31,157 bases of DNA from Candidatus Mcinerneyibacteriota bacterium (GTDB taxonomy: Bacteria; Macinerneyibacteriota; Macinerneyibacteria; Macinerneyibacteriales; DSCS01). Under the pieces are notes generated by a model that saw only the letters and a list, made by a program, of their open reading frames with translations, was not told the origin of the DNA and searched no databases. The stretch covers positions 1 through 31,157 of the forward strand of contig JAFGWL010000020.1 of the NCBI GenBank assembly GCA_016937175.1, given 5' to 3'. Position 1 is the first letter of the stretch. Every line of letters begins with the position of its first letter. This document shows, in pieces, positions 14,868 to 21,769 of the stretch. The translations under genes were made by a program, and so were the position numbers.

Positions 14868-16229
14868 ATGCCTTACACACCCCATACCGAGAAGGATATC
14901 AGGCAGATGCTTGACTATCTCGGATATGATTCCGTCGACAGACTCTTTAAGGATATTCCCGCCAAAGCCCGTTTCAAAAAGGAACGCCTTCTTCAGCCGG
15001 GGATCTCTGAGCTTGAAGTCATGAGACTCATGAAGGAGCTGTCGGCGAAAAACAAGACCGTTGATGATTATATCTGTTTCATGGGAGGGGGAGCTTACGA
15101 CCGCTTCATTCCCGCTGCTGTCGACCATATCCTTTCCCGCCCTGAATTCTATACAGCTTATACCCCCTATCAGCCTGAAGTCAGCCAGGGGACGCTTCAA
15201 CACATCTATGAGTTTCAGACCATGATAGCCCGGATCTACGGGATGGAAGTCGCCAACGCCTCGATGTATGACGGGGCTTCTGCCCTGGCTGAGGCCGCTA
15301 TCATGGCCCTTCATACGACAAAGAGGAAGAAACTTCTTATCTCTTCAACGGTCAATCCCTACTGGATCCGTGTGGTGGAGAGCTATCTCTACGGTTTTGA
15401 TGCGGAAATCGTAATGATCGATGAAAAGGGGGGAGAGACCGATTATGAAGATCTGGCAGGGAAACTGGACGACCGGACCGCGGCAGTGCTTCTGCAGTAC
15501 CCCAATGCCCTGGGCATCGTGGAAGAGCTTCAGAAGGTGCGGGACCGGATAACCGATGCCAAAACACTTTTTATCGTCATGGCGGACCCTGTCGCATCGG
15601 TTTTTATCAAAAAGCCCGGTGACTGCGGAGCCGATATTGTCGTCGGTGAAGGACAGCAGCTGGGGATCCCTCTTTCTTTCGGCGGCCCCTACCTCGGCCT
15701 CTTCACTTTCAGAGAGAAGTTTATCCGCCAGGCTCCAGGACGTATTATCGGAATGACCAAAGACAGAAACGGGAAACGTGGTTTTGTCATGACCTATCAG
15801 ACGAGGGAACAGCACATCCGGAGAGAAAAGGCCACATCAAACATCTGCACCAACCAGGGGCTTATGACTGTGGCTGCAGCTGTCTATCTCAGCCTTATGG
15901 GGAAAGCAGGACTGCGTGAAGTGGCAGAGCAGTCGCACAAAAAGGCCTATTACCTTTACAGGCAGCTCACAGCACTCCCGGGGATCGAGGCCTCTTATCC
16001 GGACAAACCCTTTGTCAATGAATTCAGTGTCACGGTCAAGGGGGATGCAGGAGCTCTCAAAGCCTATCTGAAAAAGAAACATTTCCTGGCCGGGATCCTG
16101 CTGGAGCATCAGTATCCCGGGAAGAAAAATGAACTTCTCATCGCCGTTACTGAAAAACGGACCAGGGATGAAATGGATGCCTTTGTCCGCGAATGCGCAT
16201 CATTTTTGAAAGAAGGGGGGGAGAAGTAA
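14868..16229 (+). CDS. gcvPA: Glycine dehydrogenase (decarboxylating) subunit 1
   Basis: A 453-residue alpha subunit of the two-gene P protein, which decarboxylates glycine with PLP and passes the aminomethyl group to GcvH. Family motifs include CFMGGGAYDRFIPAAVDHI, FYTAYTPYQPEVSQGTLQ, EFQTMIARIYGMEVANASMYDGA, GEGQQLGIPLSFGGPYLG and REQHIRREKATSNICTNQ. The PLP lysine is on the beta subunit, as expected. It begins 30 bases after gcvH; the gap holds a small 5-bp hairpin (CCGGC at 14842-14846, GCCGG at 14851-14855) directly before a strong GGAGGAGGAG ribosome site. The stop overlaps the start of gcvPB by one base. Confidence 0.97.
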   Translation: MPYTPHTEKDIRQMLDYLGYDSVDRLFKDIPAKARFKKERLLQPGISELEVMRLMKELSAKNKTVDDYICFMGGGAYDRFIPAAVDHILSRPEFYTAYTPYQPEVSQGTLQHIYEFQTMIARIYGMEVANASMYDGASALAEAAIMALHTTKRKKLLISSTVNPYWIRVVESYLYGFDAEIVMIDEKGGETDYEDLAGKLDDRTAAVLLQYPNALGIVEELQKVRDRITDAKTLFIVMADPVASVFIKKPGDCGADIVVGEGQQLGIPLSFGGPYLGLFTFREKFIRQAPGRIIGMTKDRNGKRGFVMTYQTREQHIRREKATSNICTNQGLMTVAAAVYLSLMGKAGLREVAEQSHKKAYYLYRQLTALPGIEASYPDKPFVNEFSVTVKGDAGALKAYLKKKHFLAGILLEHQYPGKKNELLIAVTEKRTRDEMDAFVRECASFLKEGGEK

Positions 16230-17671
16230 TGGAACGGCTTATATTTGAATACAGTGAGCCCGGTAGAAGAGCTATTGGGCTTCCCCTCTGCGATGAACAG
16301 ATGGAGAGAGACCCCCGTCTGAATCGCCATGTCGACGACCGCCTGACACCTCTTCCCGAGGTCTCTGAACAGGATGTGATGCGTCATTATGTCTCTCTGT
16401 CCACTCTCAACTACCATGTGGACAAGGGGATGTATCCGCTGGGGTCCTGTACGATGAAATATAATCCCAAGGTCAATGAGACAGTGGCCCGTCTTGAAGG
16501 GTTCAGCCATGTGCATCCCTACAGCGCCGATGAGGATATCCAGGGCCTGCTGGCCTTGATGTTCGATCTTGAAAAAGAGTTGAAAGTTATCACCGGGATG
16601 GACAAATTCACTTTTCAGCCTTCGGCGGGAGCTCAGGGAGAGCTGGCCGGGATCAAGATCTTCCGCAAATATTTTGATCTGAAAGGCGAAAAACGCACCA
16701 AGATCATCGTTCCTGACTCAGCCCACGGGACAAATCCCGCAACATCGGCCATGGCCGGGTTCGATGTGATTACAATCCCTTCTAACCGTCAGGGCGGAGT
16801 AGACTTGTCAGCCCTGGAGGAGGCTATGACAGAAGAGGTGGCGGGGCTCATGCTGACCAATCCCAATACCCTGGGCCTTTTTGACAAGAATATTCTGAAG
16901 ATCGCTGCCATCGTACATGAAAAAGGTGGCCTTCTCTACTATGACGGAGCCAACCTCAATGCCTGCATGGGACTCTCCAGGCCCGGTGACATGGGGTTTG
17001 ATATTGTTCATCTTAACCTGCATAAGACTTTCTCCACTCCCCACGGCGGGGGAGGCCCGGGATCCGGCCCCATAGGCGTGAAAGAGCATCTCAAAGCTTT
17101 CCTTCCCGTCCCGGTAGTGGAGAAAAAGGGCCGCCGGTACTATCTTGACTATGATCTTGAGAAATCCATCGGGAAACTGCACGGATTCTTCGGGAATATC
17201 GGTGTGGTAGTCAAGGCTTATGTCTATGTAAAAAAACTAGGTACCCTTGGGCTTCGCGAAGCTTCCCGCATGGCCTGTCTCAATGCCAATTATTTGCAGA
17301 AGAAATTGAGAAAAAAGTATCATCTGGAATATGACCGCCTCTGTAAACATGAATTCGTGCTGTCGGGAGCCAAATTTAAGAAGTACGGGGTCAGGACGCT
17401 AGATATCGCCAAGCGCATGCTTGATTACGGTGTTCATGCTCCCACGGTCTACTTTCCCCTGATCGTAGACGAGGCCTTGATGATCGAACCCACCGAGACA
17501 GAGAGCAAACAGACTCTGGACCGGTTTGTCGACATTATGACCGCTATCGCCGAAGAAGCCAGGAAGAATCCTGACCTCCTCCACGAGGCTCCCCTCACGA
17601 CGCCGGTCTCCCGTCTCGATGAGGCTGCCGCAGTCAAAGAGCCTGACCTCGTTTACAAGGGCGACCTCTAA
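16229..17671 (+). CDS. gcvPB: Glycine dehydrogenase (decarboxylating) subunit 2
   Basis: A 480-residue beta subunit of the split P protein. The PLP-binding lysine is Lys266 in LNLHKTFSTPHGGGGPGSGP. Other family motifs are YPLGSCTMKYNPK, FTFQPSAGAQGELAGI, DSAHGTNPATSAMAGF and a C-terminal ALMIEPTETESKQTLDRF. The chosen start is ATG 16229, in TAATG with the gcvPA stop and with AAGGGGGGG upstream; it matches the usual MERLIFEYS-type N-terminus. An in-frame start 36 bases further upstream would lie inside gcvPA and add 12 unconserved residues. With GcvH it converts glycine to CO2, ammonia and a one-carbon unit, provided GcvT and Lpd are supplied from elsewhere. Confidence 0.97.
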   Translation: MERLIFEYSEPGRRAIGLPLCDEQMERDPRLNRHVDDRLTPLPEVSEQDVMRHYVSLSTLNYHVDKGMYPLGSCTMKYNPKVNETVARLEGFSHVHPYSADEDIQGLLALMFDLEKELKVITGMDKFTFQPSAGAQGELAGIKIFRKYFDLKGEKRTKIIVPDSAHGTNPATSAMAGFDVITIPSNRQGGVDLSALEEAMTEEVAGLMLTNPNTLGLFDKNILKIAAIVHEKGGLLYYDGANLNACMGLSRPGDMGFDIVHLNLHKTFSTPHGGGGPGSGPIGVKEHLKAFLPVPVVEKKGRRYYLDYDLEKSIGKLHGFFGNIGVVVKAYVYVKKLGTLGLREASRMACLNANYLQKKLRKKYHLEYDRLCKHEFVLSGAKFKKYGVRTLDIAKRMLDYGVHAPTVYFPLIVDEALMIEPTETESKQTLDRFVDIMTAIAEEARKNPDLLHEAPLTTPVSRLDEAAAVKEPDLVYKGDL

Positions 17672-17680
17672 AACCTCAAA

Positions 17681-17731
17681 CAGGGGAGGAATTCTCCTTG
17701 ACATTCCTCCCCCCAACCTGTATCTTTTTTT
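17681..17731 (+). terminator. Probable terminator of the gcv operon
   Basis: A perfect 10-bp stem (GGGGAGGAAT at 17683-17692 with ATTCCTCCCC at 17703-17712, 10-base loop) follows gcvPB. The seven-T run (17725-17731) starts 12 bases later. An alternative outer pairing of CAGG 17681-17684 with CCTG 17717-17720 would bring the stem close to the T-run. Confidence 0.6.
17698..17726 (+). promoter_or_regulatory. Predicted promoter of tRNA-Pro inside the gcv terminator
   Basis: TTGACA (17698-17703), 17 bases, then TATCTT (17721-17726). Transcription would start near 17733, about 11 bases before the tRNA. The -35 box lies in the loop and 3' arm of the terminator hairpin. The -35 is perfect; the -10 matches 4 of 6. 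Confidence 0.5.
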
Positions 17732-17743
17732 CGTCTTATCCAT

Positions 17744-17817
17744 CGGGGTGTAGCGCAGCCCGGTAGCGCACATGCTTCGGGAGCATGGTGTCGGAGGTTC
17801 AAATCCTCTCACCCCGA
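17744..17817 (+). tRNA. tRNA-Pro (anticodon CGG)
   Basis: A 74-base tRNA with acceptor arm CGGGGTG/CACCCCG, anticodon stem CATGC/GCATG, loop TTCGGGA giving anticodon CGG, and T-arm GTTCAAATC. The first base C and discriminator A are usual for proline tRNAs. CCA is not encoded. It reads CCG codons. Confidence 0.96.
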
Positions 17818-17909
17818 TCTTTTTCCCCCTTTCAATTCACTTTTCCTTAAATCGACAACGCATCGATGGTCTTATCGATATTTTAATTTGATATTCATAA
17901 AAAAATATC

Positions 17910-17938
17910 TGGACAAAAAGCCGATCTTGAAACATAAT
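17910..17938 (+). promoter_or_regulatory. Sigma-70 promoter of the ArsR/DUF2087 operon
   Basis: TGGACA (17910-17915), a 17-base spacer and CATAAT (17933-17938): each box matches 5 of 6. The start site is expected near 17945, inside the inverted repeat listed next. Confidence 0.65.
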
Positions 17939-17939
17939 C

Positions 17940-17959
17940 TATTAGATAGTAGTCTAATA
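17940..17959. promoter_or_regulatory. Operator-like inverted repeat over the transcription start
   Basis: Perfect 7-bp arms TATTAGA (17940-17946) and TCTAATA (17953-17959) with a 6-base centre sit directly downstream of the -10 box, where a bound repressor would block initiation. The operon encodes an ArsR-type regulator, so autoregulation is likely; this is inference from position. Confidence 0.6.
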
Positions 17960-17986
17960 TAAAAGTATGAATTAGGGGTGATAGTA

Positions 17987-18463
17987 ATGAAAACAAAAGA
18001 AGAATTCGTAAAGACCTATCTTGAGAGGCTGCGTGAGATGTCCGGGGAGAGGGAACGCGAAAGCCTCGTTATGAAACAGCGGGGAGAAGAGTGGGAAGCT
18101 GTGAAATGCCGTATTGAAGAGGGGGTGATCACAGCCTGCTCCGGAGCATTCCGTGGGCGGCTGATGATCGCAGACGGCGATGTGAGGCCTGTCAGTCACG
18201 ACCGGGTCCTCAAACGGATCCCCGGGTGGAAAAGCTTGAGCCGTGAAGAGCTTCTCCATGCCTCCTACCAGGGCTTTCTTGACCTTATGGAAGAAGACTG
18301 GGACAGGGAGGAGGCCATAGCGGCGGCTCATGAAGATATCGAAGAGAGCGAAAAAGTGCGAGTCAAAAAGAAAGCCCTGGCTCTTGTCCGGGATGTCTAT
18401 CAAAAGCTCTTTGAAGAGTGGAAAGGAGAAGACGATGATTCTGCCTGCTGTTCAAATACTTAA
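17987..18463 (+). CDS. Hypothetical protein, partner of the ArsR/DUF2087 regulator
   Basis: A 158-residue charged, mostly helical protein that I do not recognise. It has no signal peptide or membrane segment. The N-terminal half includes EEGVITACSGAFRGRLMIADGDVRPV, which may form a small strand-rich core; the C-terminal half is a long acidic/basic helical stretch (DWDREEAIAAAHEDIEESEKVRVKKKALALVRDVYQKLFEEW). It ends in SACCSNT, with two adjacent cysteines. ATG 17987 is preferred over GTG 17978 because AGGGGTGA is then at normal ribosome spacing. The end overlaps the regulator gene by 29 bases, indicating translational coupling and probably a joint role. Whether it binds the effector, the regulator or something else cannot be told. 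Confidence 0.72.
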   Translation: MKTKEEFVKTYLERLREMSGERERESLVMKQRGEEWEAVKCRIEEGVITACSGAFRGRLMIADGDVRPVSHDRVLKRIPGWKSLSREELLHASYQGFLDLMEEDWDREEAIAAAHEDIEESEKVRVKKKALALVRDVYQKLFEEWKGEDDDSACCSNT

Positions 18464-18989
18464 GGCACTGGCTGACCGGTCACGGCTGATGATCCTCAAT
18501 GTTCTGATCCGGAAAAGTGCCTATGTGGAGGAGATATCGGAAGTCGTCAACCTGACCCCTCCTACAGTCTCCTTTCATCTGAAAAAGATGGAGGAAGCGG
18601 GACTGGTATCAGCGAAAAAAGAGCAGTATTATACGGTCTACTCCCTGAATAACTCCCTGCTGGAAAAGAAACTTTTGGACCTGATCAGGATCCCCGATGT
18701 GGAGGAGGCCAGTCAGGAGATCCGTGAAGAGCAGTACAGAAAAAAAGTGATCAATGCCTTCTTCAAATACGGAAAACTCAAGGCCATTCCGGTGGGAAGG
18801 AAGAAGAGGCGCGTGGTTCTGGATGAGATAGCCCGTTCGTTCAAACCAGGCATCGACTACCCTGAAAAAGAGGTGAATCTGGTTATAGCAGACTTTTTCG
18901 ATGATTTCTGCTCTATCCGGCGCGCTTTTATTGAAGAGGGGATCATGTGGCGGGAAAAAGGGGTCTACAGGCTTATCGATAAAGAGTAG
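18435..18989 (+). CDS. ArsR-type winged-helix regulator with C-terminal DUF2087 domain
   Basis: A 184-residue regulator. Residues about 1-80 are an ArsR-like winged helix (ILKALADRSRLMILNVLIRK, then the recognition region NLTPPTVSFHLKKMEEAGLVSAKKEQYYTVYSL). There are no cysteine pairs in the DNA-binding helix, so it is not a classical metal-sensing ArsR. Residues about 105-182 match DUF2087 (FFKYGKLKAIPVGRKKRRVVLDEIARSF, YPEKEVNLVIADFFDDFCSIRRAFIEEGIMWREKGVYRLI), a small domain often fused to such regulators. ATG 18435 is chosen because AAAGGAGA lies five to six bases upstream; longer in-frame starts run into the preceding gene. It probably represses its own operon through the inverted repeat at 17940-17959. 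Confidence 0.9.
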   Translation: MILPAVQILKALADRSRLMILNVLIRKSAYVEEISEVVNLTPPTVSFHLKKMEEAGLVSAKKEQYYTVYSLNNSLLEKKLLDLIRIPDVEEASQEIREEQYRKKVINAFFKYGKLKAIPVGRKKRRVVLDEIARSFKPGIDYPEKEVNLVIADFFDDFCSIRRAFIEEGIMWREKGVYRLIDKE

Positions 18990-18992
18990 CCT

Positions 18993-20156
18993 TCAGACTT
19001 CGAACATCCCCCTGATGAGCGGTGTCCCGTCTGCGACGGCCATTACTCCCCGGGCGATCACTGTCCGGAGTTCAAGATCCGACCGGCTGAAAAGAAGAAG
19101 ATCAGCATGGGCCCCGGCCCGGATCTCCCCTTTATCCCGAAGATGCAGGATCCGGGCCGGGTTGGATGTGAGAGGAAGAAGGGCCTCTTCAAGGGGAAGT
19201 CCCAGAGAGAGAGCCGAGTAACGGAATTCTTCCAGAAGGGAAAGGCAGCTCCCTACTCCCAGCCCTGTAAAATGACCTGCTTCGTCAAACCGGGGGATGC
19301 TTCCCTGCCCGTCGGAGGAGTAGGTCACTCTGGACGAAAGGCCTTTCTCGGAGAAGAGTTCTTTGAAAAGGCGAGCCGGGCGGAGGGCCTCATCTGAGGC
19401 TGGTGAGGCCGAGGCGGTCAGGTCTACGAACCCTCCCTGAAGGGCCCATTCTTTTCCCTGGGCAGCCAGCTTGTGAGAGCGGTTGATATGTGTGGGCAGA
19501 AACTGGTCCCCAGGGATATCAGAGCCAGCGGCCAGGTCGAAAAGGGGGACAAGACCTTCTTTTCCTCCACCCACATGGATGTTGACGATTCCCGCTTTAC
19601 CCGAGAGCATCCCTCCCACACGGGCGGAAGAAGCGACCTTTTTGAGCTCTTCCAAAGTAGGTTGGGAAGAGCGGTGGTCTGAGATGGCTATCTCTCCGAC
19701 GCCGATGATCTTTTCGATCATGAGCAGGTCCTCTTCAATGGTGTTAAAAAGAGTCCGGGGAGGGACCTGGTAGGATCCCGTGTAGAGAAACGTGGAGACT
19801 CCCTCACTGTCTAACGCATAACTTTTAGCCATAAGGCTTTGAAGTGAGCGGGTAAACCCGTCTGTTCCCAGACAGCCCACAGCCGTCGTCACACCTGCCA
19901 TGGTCAGGTCAGTAAGCCGGATCTCGGGCGCCCGGGTCGTGTAGCCCCCCTCACCGCCTCCGCCGAGGAAATGAACGTGGCTGTCAATAAAACCGGGAAC
20001 GGCGAGGAGCTCCTTTCCGTCCAGAACGGTCATCTCCGGGAAGCGGCCGGTGCAGAGGTTCTTTCCCATGGCCAGGATCGTCTGCCCTCCGCAAAGTATA
20101 TCCAAGGCCCCTTCGGGACGGGGGGAATAGGTCTCCACCTCTTTTATCAGGATCAT
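18993..20156 (-). CDS. iadA: Isoaspartyl (beta-aspartyl) dipeptidase
   Basis: A 387-residue amidohydrolase-family metallopeptidase that splits beta-aspartyl dipeptides formed from damaged Asp/Asn residues; E. coli IadA has 390 residues. Conserved parts are PGFIDSHVHFLGGGGEGG (HxH metal ligands), the AISDHRSSQPT segment, HVGGGKEG, LPTHINRSHKL, TYSSDGQGSIPRFD with the catalytic Asp, and PLTSNPARILHLRDKGEI. At the position of the carboxylated Lys known from E. coli IadA, this protein reads Glu (GVGEIAISDHR). ATG 20156 is supported by AAGGAGG at 20163-20169; the longer open frame upstream runs through the divergent promoter region. It diverges from the serine dehydratase gene and releases aspartate for catabolism. 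Confidence 0.95.
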   Translation of the reverse strand: MILIKEVETYSPRPEGALDILCGGQTILAMGKNLCTGRFPEMTVLDGKELLAVPGFIDSHVHFLGGGGEGGYTTRAPEIRLTDLTMAGVTTAVGCLGTDGFTRSLQSLMAKSYALDSEGVSTFLYTGSYQVPPRTLFNTIEEDLLMIEKIIGVGEIAISDHRSSQPTLEELKKVASSARVGGMLSGKAGIVNIHVGGGKEGLVPLFDLAAGSDIPGDQFLPTHINRSHKLAAQGKEWALQGGFVDLTASASPASDEALRPARLFKELFSEKGLSSRVTYSSDGQGSIPRFDEAGHFTGLGVGSCLSLLEEFRYSALSLGLPLEEALLPLTSNPARILHLRDKGEIRAGAHADLLLFSRSDLELRTVIARGVMAVADGTPLIRGMFEV

Positions 20157-20175
20157 CTCCGCCTCCTTTTTCCCC

Positions 20176-20204
20176 AGTGTAGAACGGAAAAGCTTGACAT
20201 GCAA
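20176..20204 (-). promoter_or_regulatory. Predicted iadA promoter
   Basis: On the minus strand, TTGCAT (20199-20204), 17 bases, TACACT (20176-20181). Transcription would start near 20169, giving a very short leader that consists largely of the ribosome site. Its -35 box shares base 20199 with the -35 box of the divergent serine dehydratase promoter. Confidence 0.55.
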
Positions 20205-20222
20205 TATGTTCCTTCTTATAGT
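20194..20222 (+). promoter_or_regulatory. Sigma-70 promoter of the L-serine dehydratase gene
   Basis: TTGACA (20194-20199), 17 bases, TATAGT (20217-20222): perfect -35 and 5 of 6 in the -10, with ideal spacing. The start site is near 20229, leaving a leader of about 45 bases. Confidence 0.75.
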
Positions 20223-20274
20223 CATTCTCTGGCAGAGTTCTGACATAACCGGCTTTATGATAAAAGGAGTCTAT

Positions 20275-21744
20275 ATGGCTATTCCTTCTCTTTTTACTGT
20301 CTTTAAAAGGGCCATGGGGCCCAGCTCTTCCCATACTTTAGGAGCGCTGCGCTCCGGGCTCGATTTCAGAAGAATCCTTTCCCTCTTTCCCGGAAAGCTT
20401 CTCGAAGGAGCCCAGGTGGATATCGAGCTGCTGGGAAGTTTCGCCCTCACAGGGGCGGGACATCTTACCGACGTAGCTGCCGCCTGCGGCCTCTTTGGAT
20501 ATGAAATGGCCCCCGGGCAGGCCACCATGCAGGCTTTTTTGGAAGAACATCAGAAACACCCGCTTCTTTTCGGGGATGTGAAGATAGGTTTTTCCTATCC
20601 CGGATCGCTCCGGTTTAACACGGTGGAAGAAGAACTCGAACATCCCAACACCATCCGGTTTCATCTGACCTCATCCCGGCAGGAGAGCCTGGCCACTGTA
20701 CGTTACATATCCTACGGAGGAGGGAACCTCAGAGGGCCCCTGTTGGACATATGCGCCCCCGAGGTAGAGGAGTACAGAGCCATGATTGAAAAGAAAGAGA
20801 TAAAGGAAGAGCCTTCCCGGGAGAAAAAAGGGGCTTTTGGCGCCTTTTCACATATGGATGAGATCCTGGAGTATTGCAACAGAGAGAAAATGCGCCTCCA
20901 TGAGTTCGCCCTCCTCAATGAAGAGGCCGGAGGAGCGAGCCGAATGTCGCTTTATAGCGAGATCGCGGGGCTCTGGTCTATTATGGAAAAGAGTATTGAA
21001 AAGGGATTGACGGGGCGAGGGCAGCTCCCGGGACGGCTGGCCCTTCAGCGGCGGGCGGCATCTCTCTATGAAAACCTTATCCGGGGGATCAGGAACTGGC
21101 GAGTCATGTCTGAAGAGATAACCCTTGCTGCGATTTATGCCATCGGCGTAGGGGAAGAAAACGCTTCCGGAAGCCTTGTGGTCACTGCGCCTACCTGCGG
21201 GTCGGCGGGTGTGGTTCCTGCTGTCTTTAAAGTCATACAGGAAAAGTATCATAAGAAAAAGGGCGATATTGTCAATGCCCTGCTCACAGCAGGGTTGTTC
21301 GGAGCCGTAGCCCTGAAGAACGCCTCGGTTTCGGGGGCCTATGTGGGGTGTCAGGGGGAGATCGGCGTAGCCTCTTCCATGGCTGCAGCAGGAGCAGCCG
21401 CTCTTCTGGGAGGCAATATCTATCAGATCGAGTATGCTGCAGAAGTGGCTTTGGAACACCATCTGGGGCTTACCTGTGATCCCATCGACGGACTGGTCCA
21501 GATCCCCTGTATCGAACGGAATGCGGCAGGCGCAGTCGCCGCACTGAATGCAGTCAACCTGGCTCTCCTGACAGACGGGACTCACAGTGTAAGTTATGAC
21601 AGTGTCCTGGATGTGATGATACGGACAGGCCGGGATATGAATCCAAAATATAAAGAGACCTCCCAGGGAGGCCTGGCCACAGCCTTTATCTCATGCCCCA
21701 ATATCCCCTATAAAAAAAAGGGGGATGGGGGGACGGCCGGATAG
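20275..21744 (+). CDS. L-serine ammonia-lyase, iron-sulfur dependent, single chain
   Basis: A 489-residue SdaA-type enzyme converting L-serine to pyruvate and ammonia with a catalytic [4Fe-4S] cluster in the cytoplasm. The N-terminal regulatory part begins IPSLFTVFKRAMGPSSSHTLGALRSG, and the catalytic part starts around residue 215. Cluster cysteines can be placed at Cys359 (GCQGEIG), Cys401 (LTCDPIDG) and Cys412 (IPCIERN); their 42- and 11-residue spacing equals that of the structurally known Legionella enzyme. Cys308 in APTCGSAG is also conserved. ATG 20275 has AAGGAG at 20263-20268 and gives the family's normal N-terminus; longer starts would include the promoter. An oxygen-sensitive cluster fits an anaerobe. 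With glycine cleavage and a serine hydroxymethyltransferase it would link glycine and serine breakdown to pyruvate. Confidence 0.96.
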   Translation: MAIPSLFTVFKRAMGPSSSHTLGALRSGLDFRRILSLFPGKLLEGAQVDIELLGSFALTGAGHLTDVAAACGLFGYEMAPGQATMQAFLEEHQKHPLLFGDVKIGFSYPGSLRFNTVEEELEHPNTIRFHLTSSRQESLATVRYISYGGGNLRGPLLDICAPEVEEYRAMIEKKEIKEEPSREKKGAFGAFSHMDEILEYCNREKMRLHEFALLNEEAGGASRMSLYSEIAGLWSIMEKSIEKGLTGRGQLPGRLALQRRAASLYENLIRGIRNWRVMSEEITLAAIYAIGVGEENASGSLVVTAPTCGSAGVVPAVFKVIQEKYHKKKGDIVNALLTAGLFGAVALKNASVSGAYVGCQGEIGVASSMAAAGAAALLGGNIYQIEYAAEVALEHHLGLTCDPIDGLVQIPCIERNAAGAVAALNAVNLALLTDGTHSVSYDSVLDVMIRTGRDMNPKYKETSQGGLATAFISCPNIPYKKKGDGGTAG

Positions 21745-21755
21745 AGCGGCCGTCC
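21731..21755. terminator. Hairpin around the serine dehydratase stop codon
   Basis: A perfect 9-bp GC-rich stem (GGACGGCCG at 21731-21739, CGGCCGTCC at 21747-21755) whose 7-base loop holds the TAG stop (21742-21744). Downstream on the plus strand is the T-rich TTTCTCTT; on the minus strand a run of eight T lies about 13 bases past the stem. It probably serves both convergent genes. Confidence 0.55.
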
Positions 21756-21769
21756 TGGCTCCGTTTCTC

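Noticed and set aside
16193-16228. Longer start for gcvPB
   Set aside because: It would add 12 residues read from within gcvPA; ATG 16229 has a proper ribosome site and matches the family N-terminus.
20848-21585. Minus-strand open frame (245 codons)
   Set aside because: It lies opposite the Fe-S serine dehydratase, whose cluster cysteines and spacing are clearly conserved.
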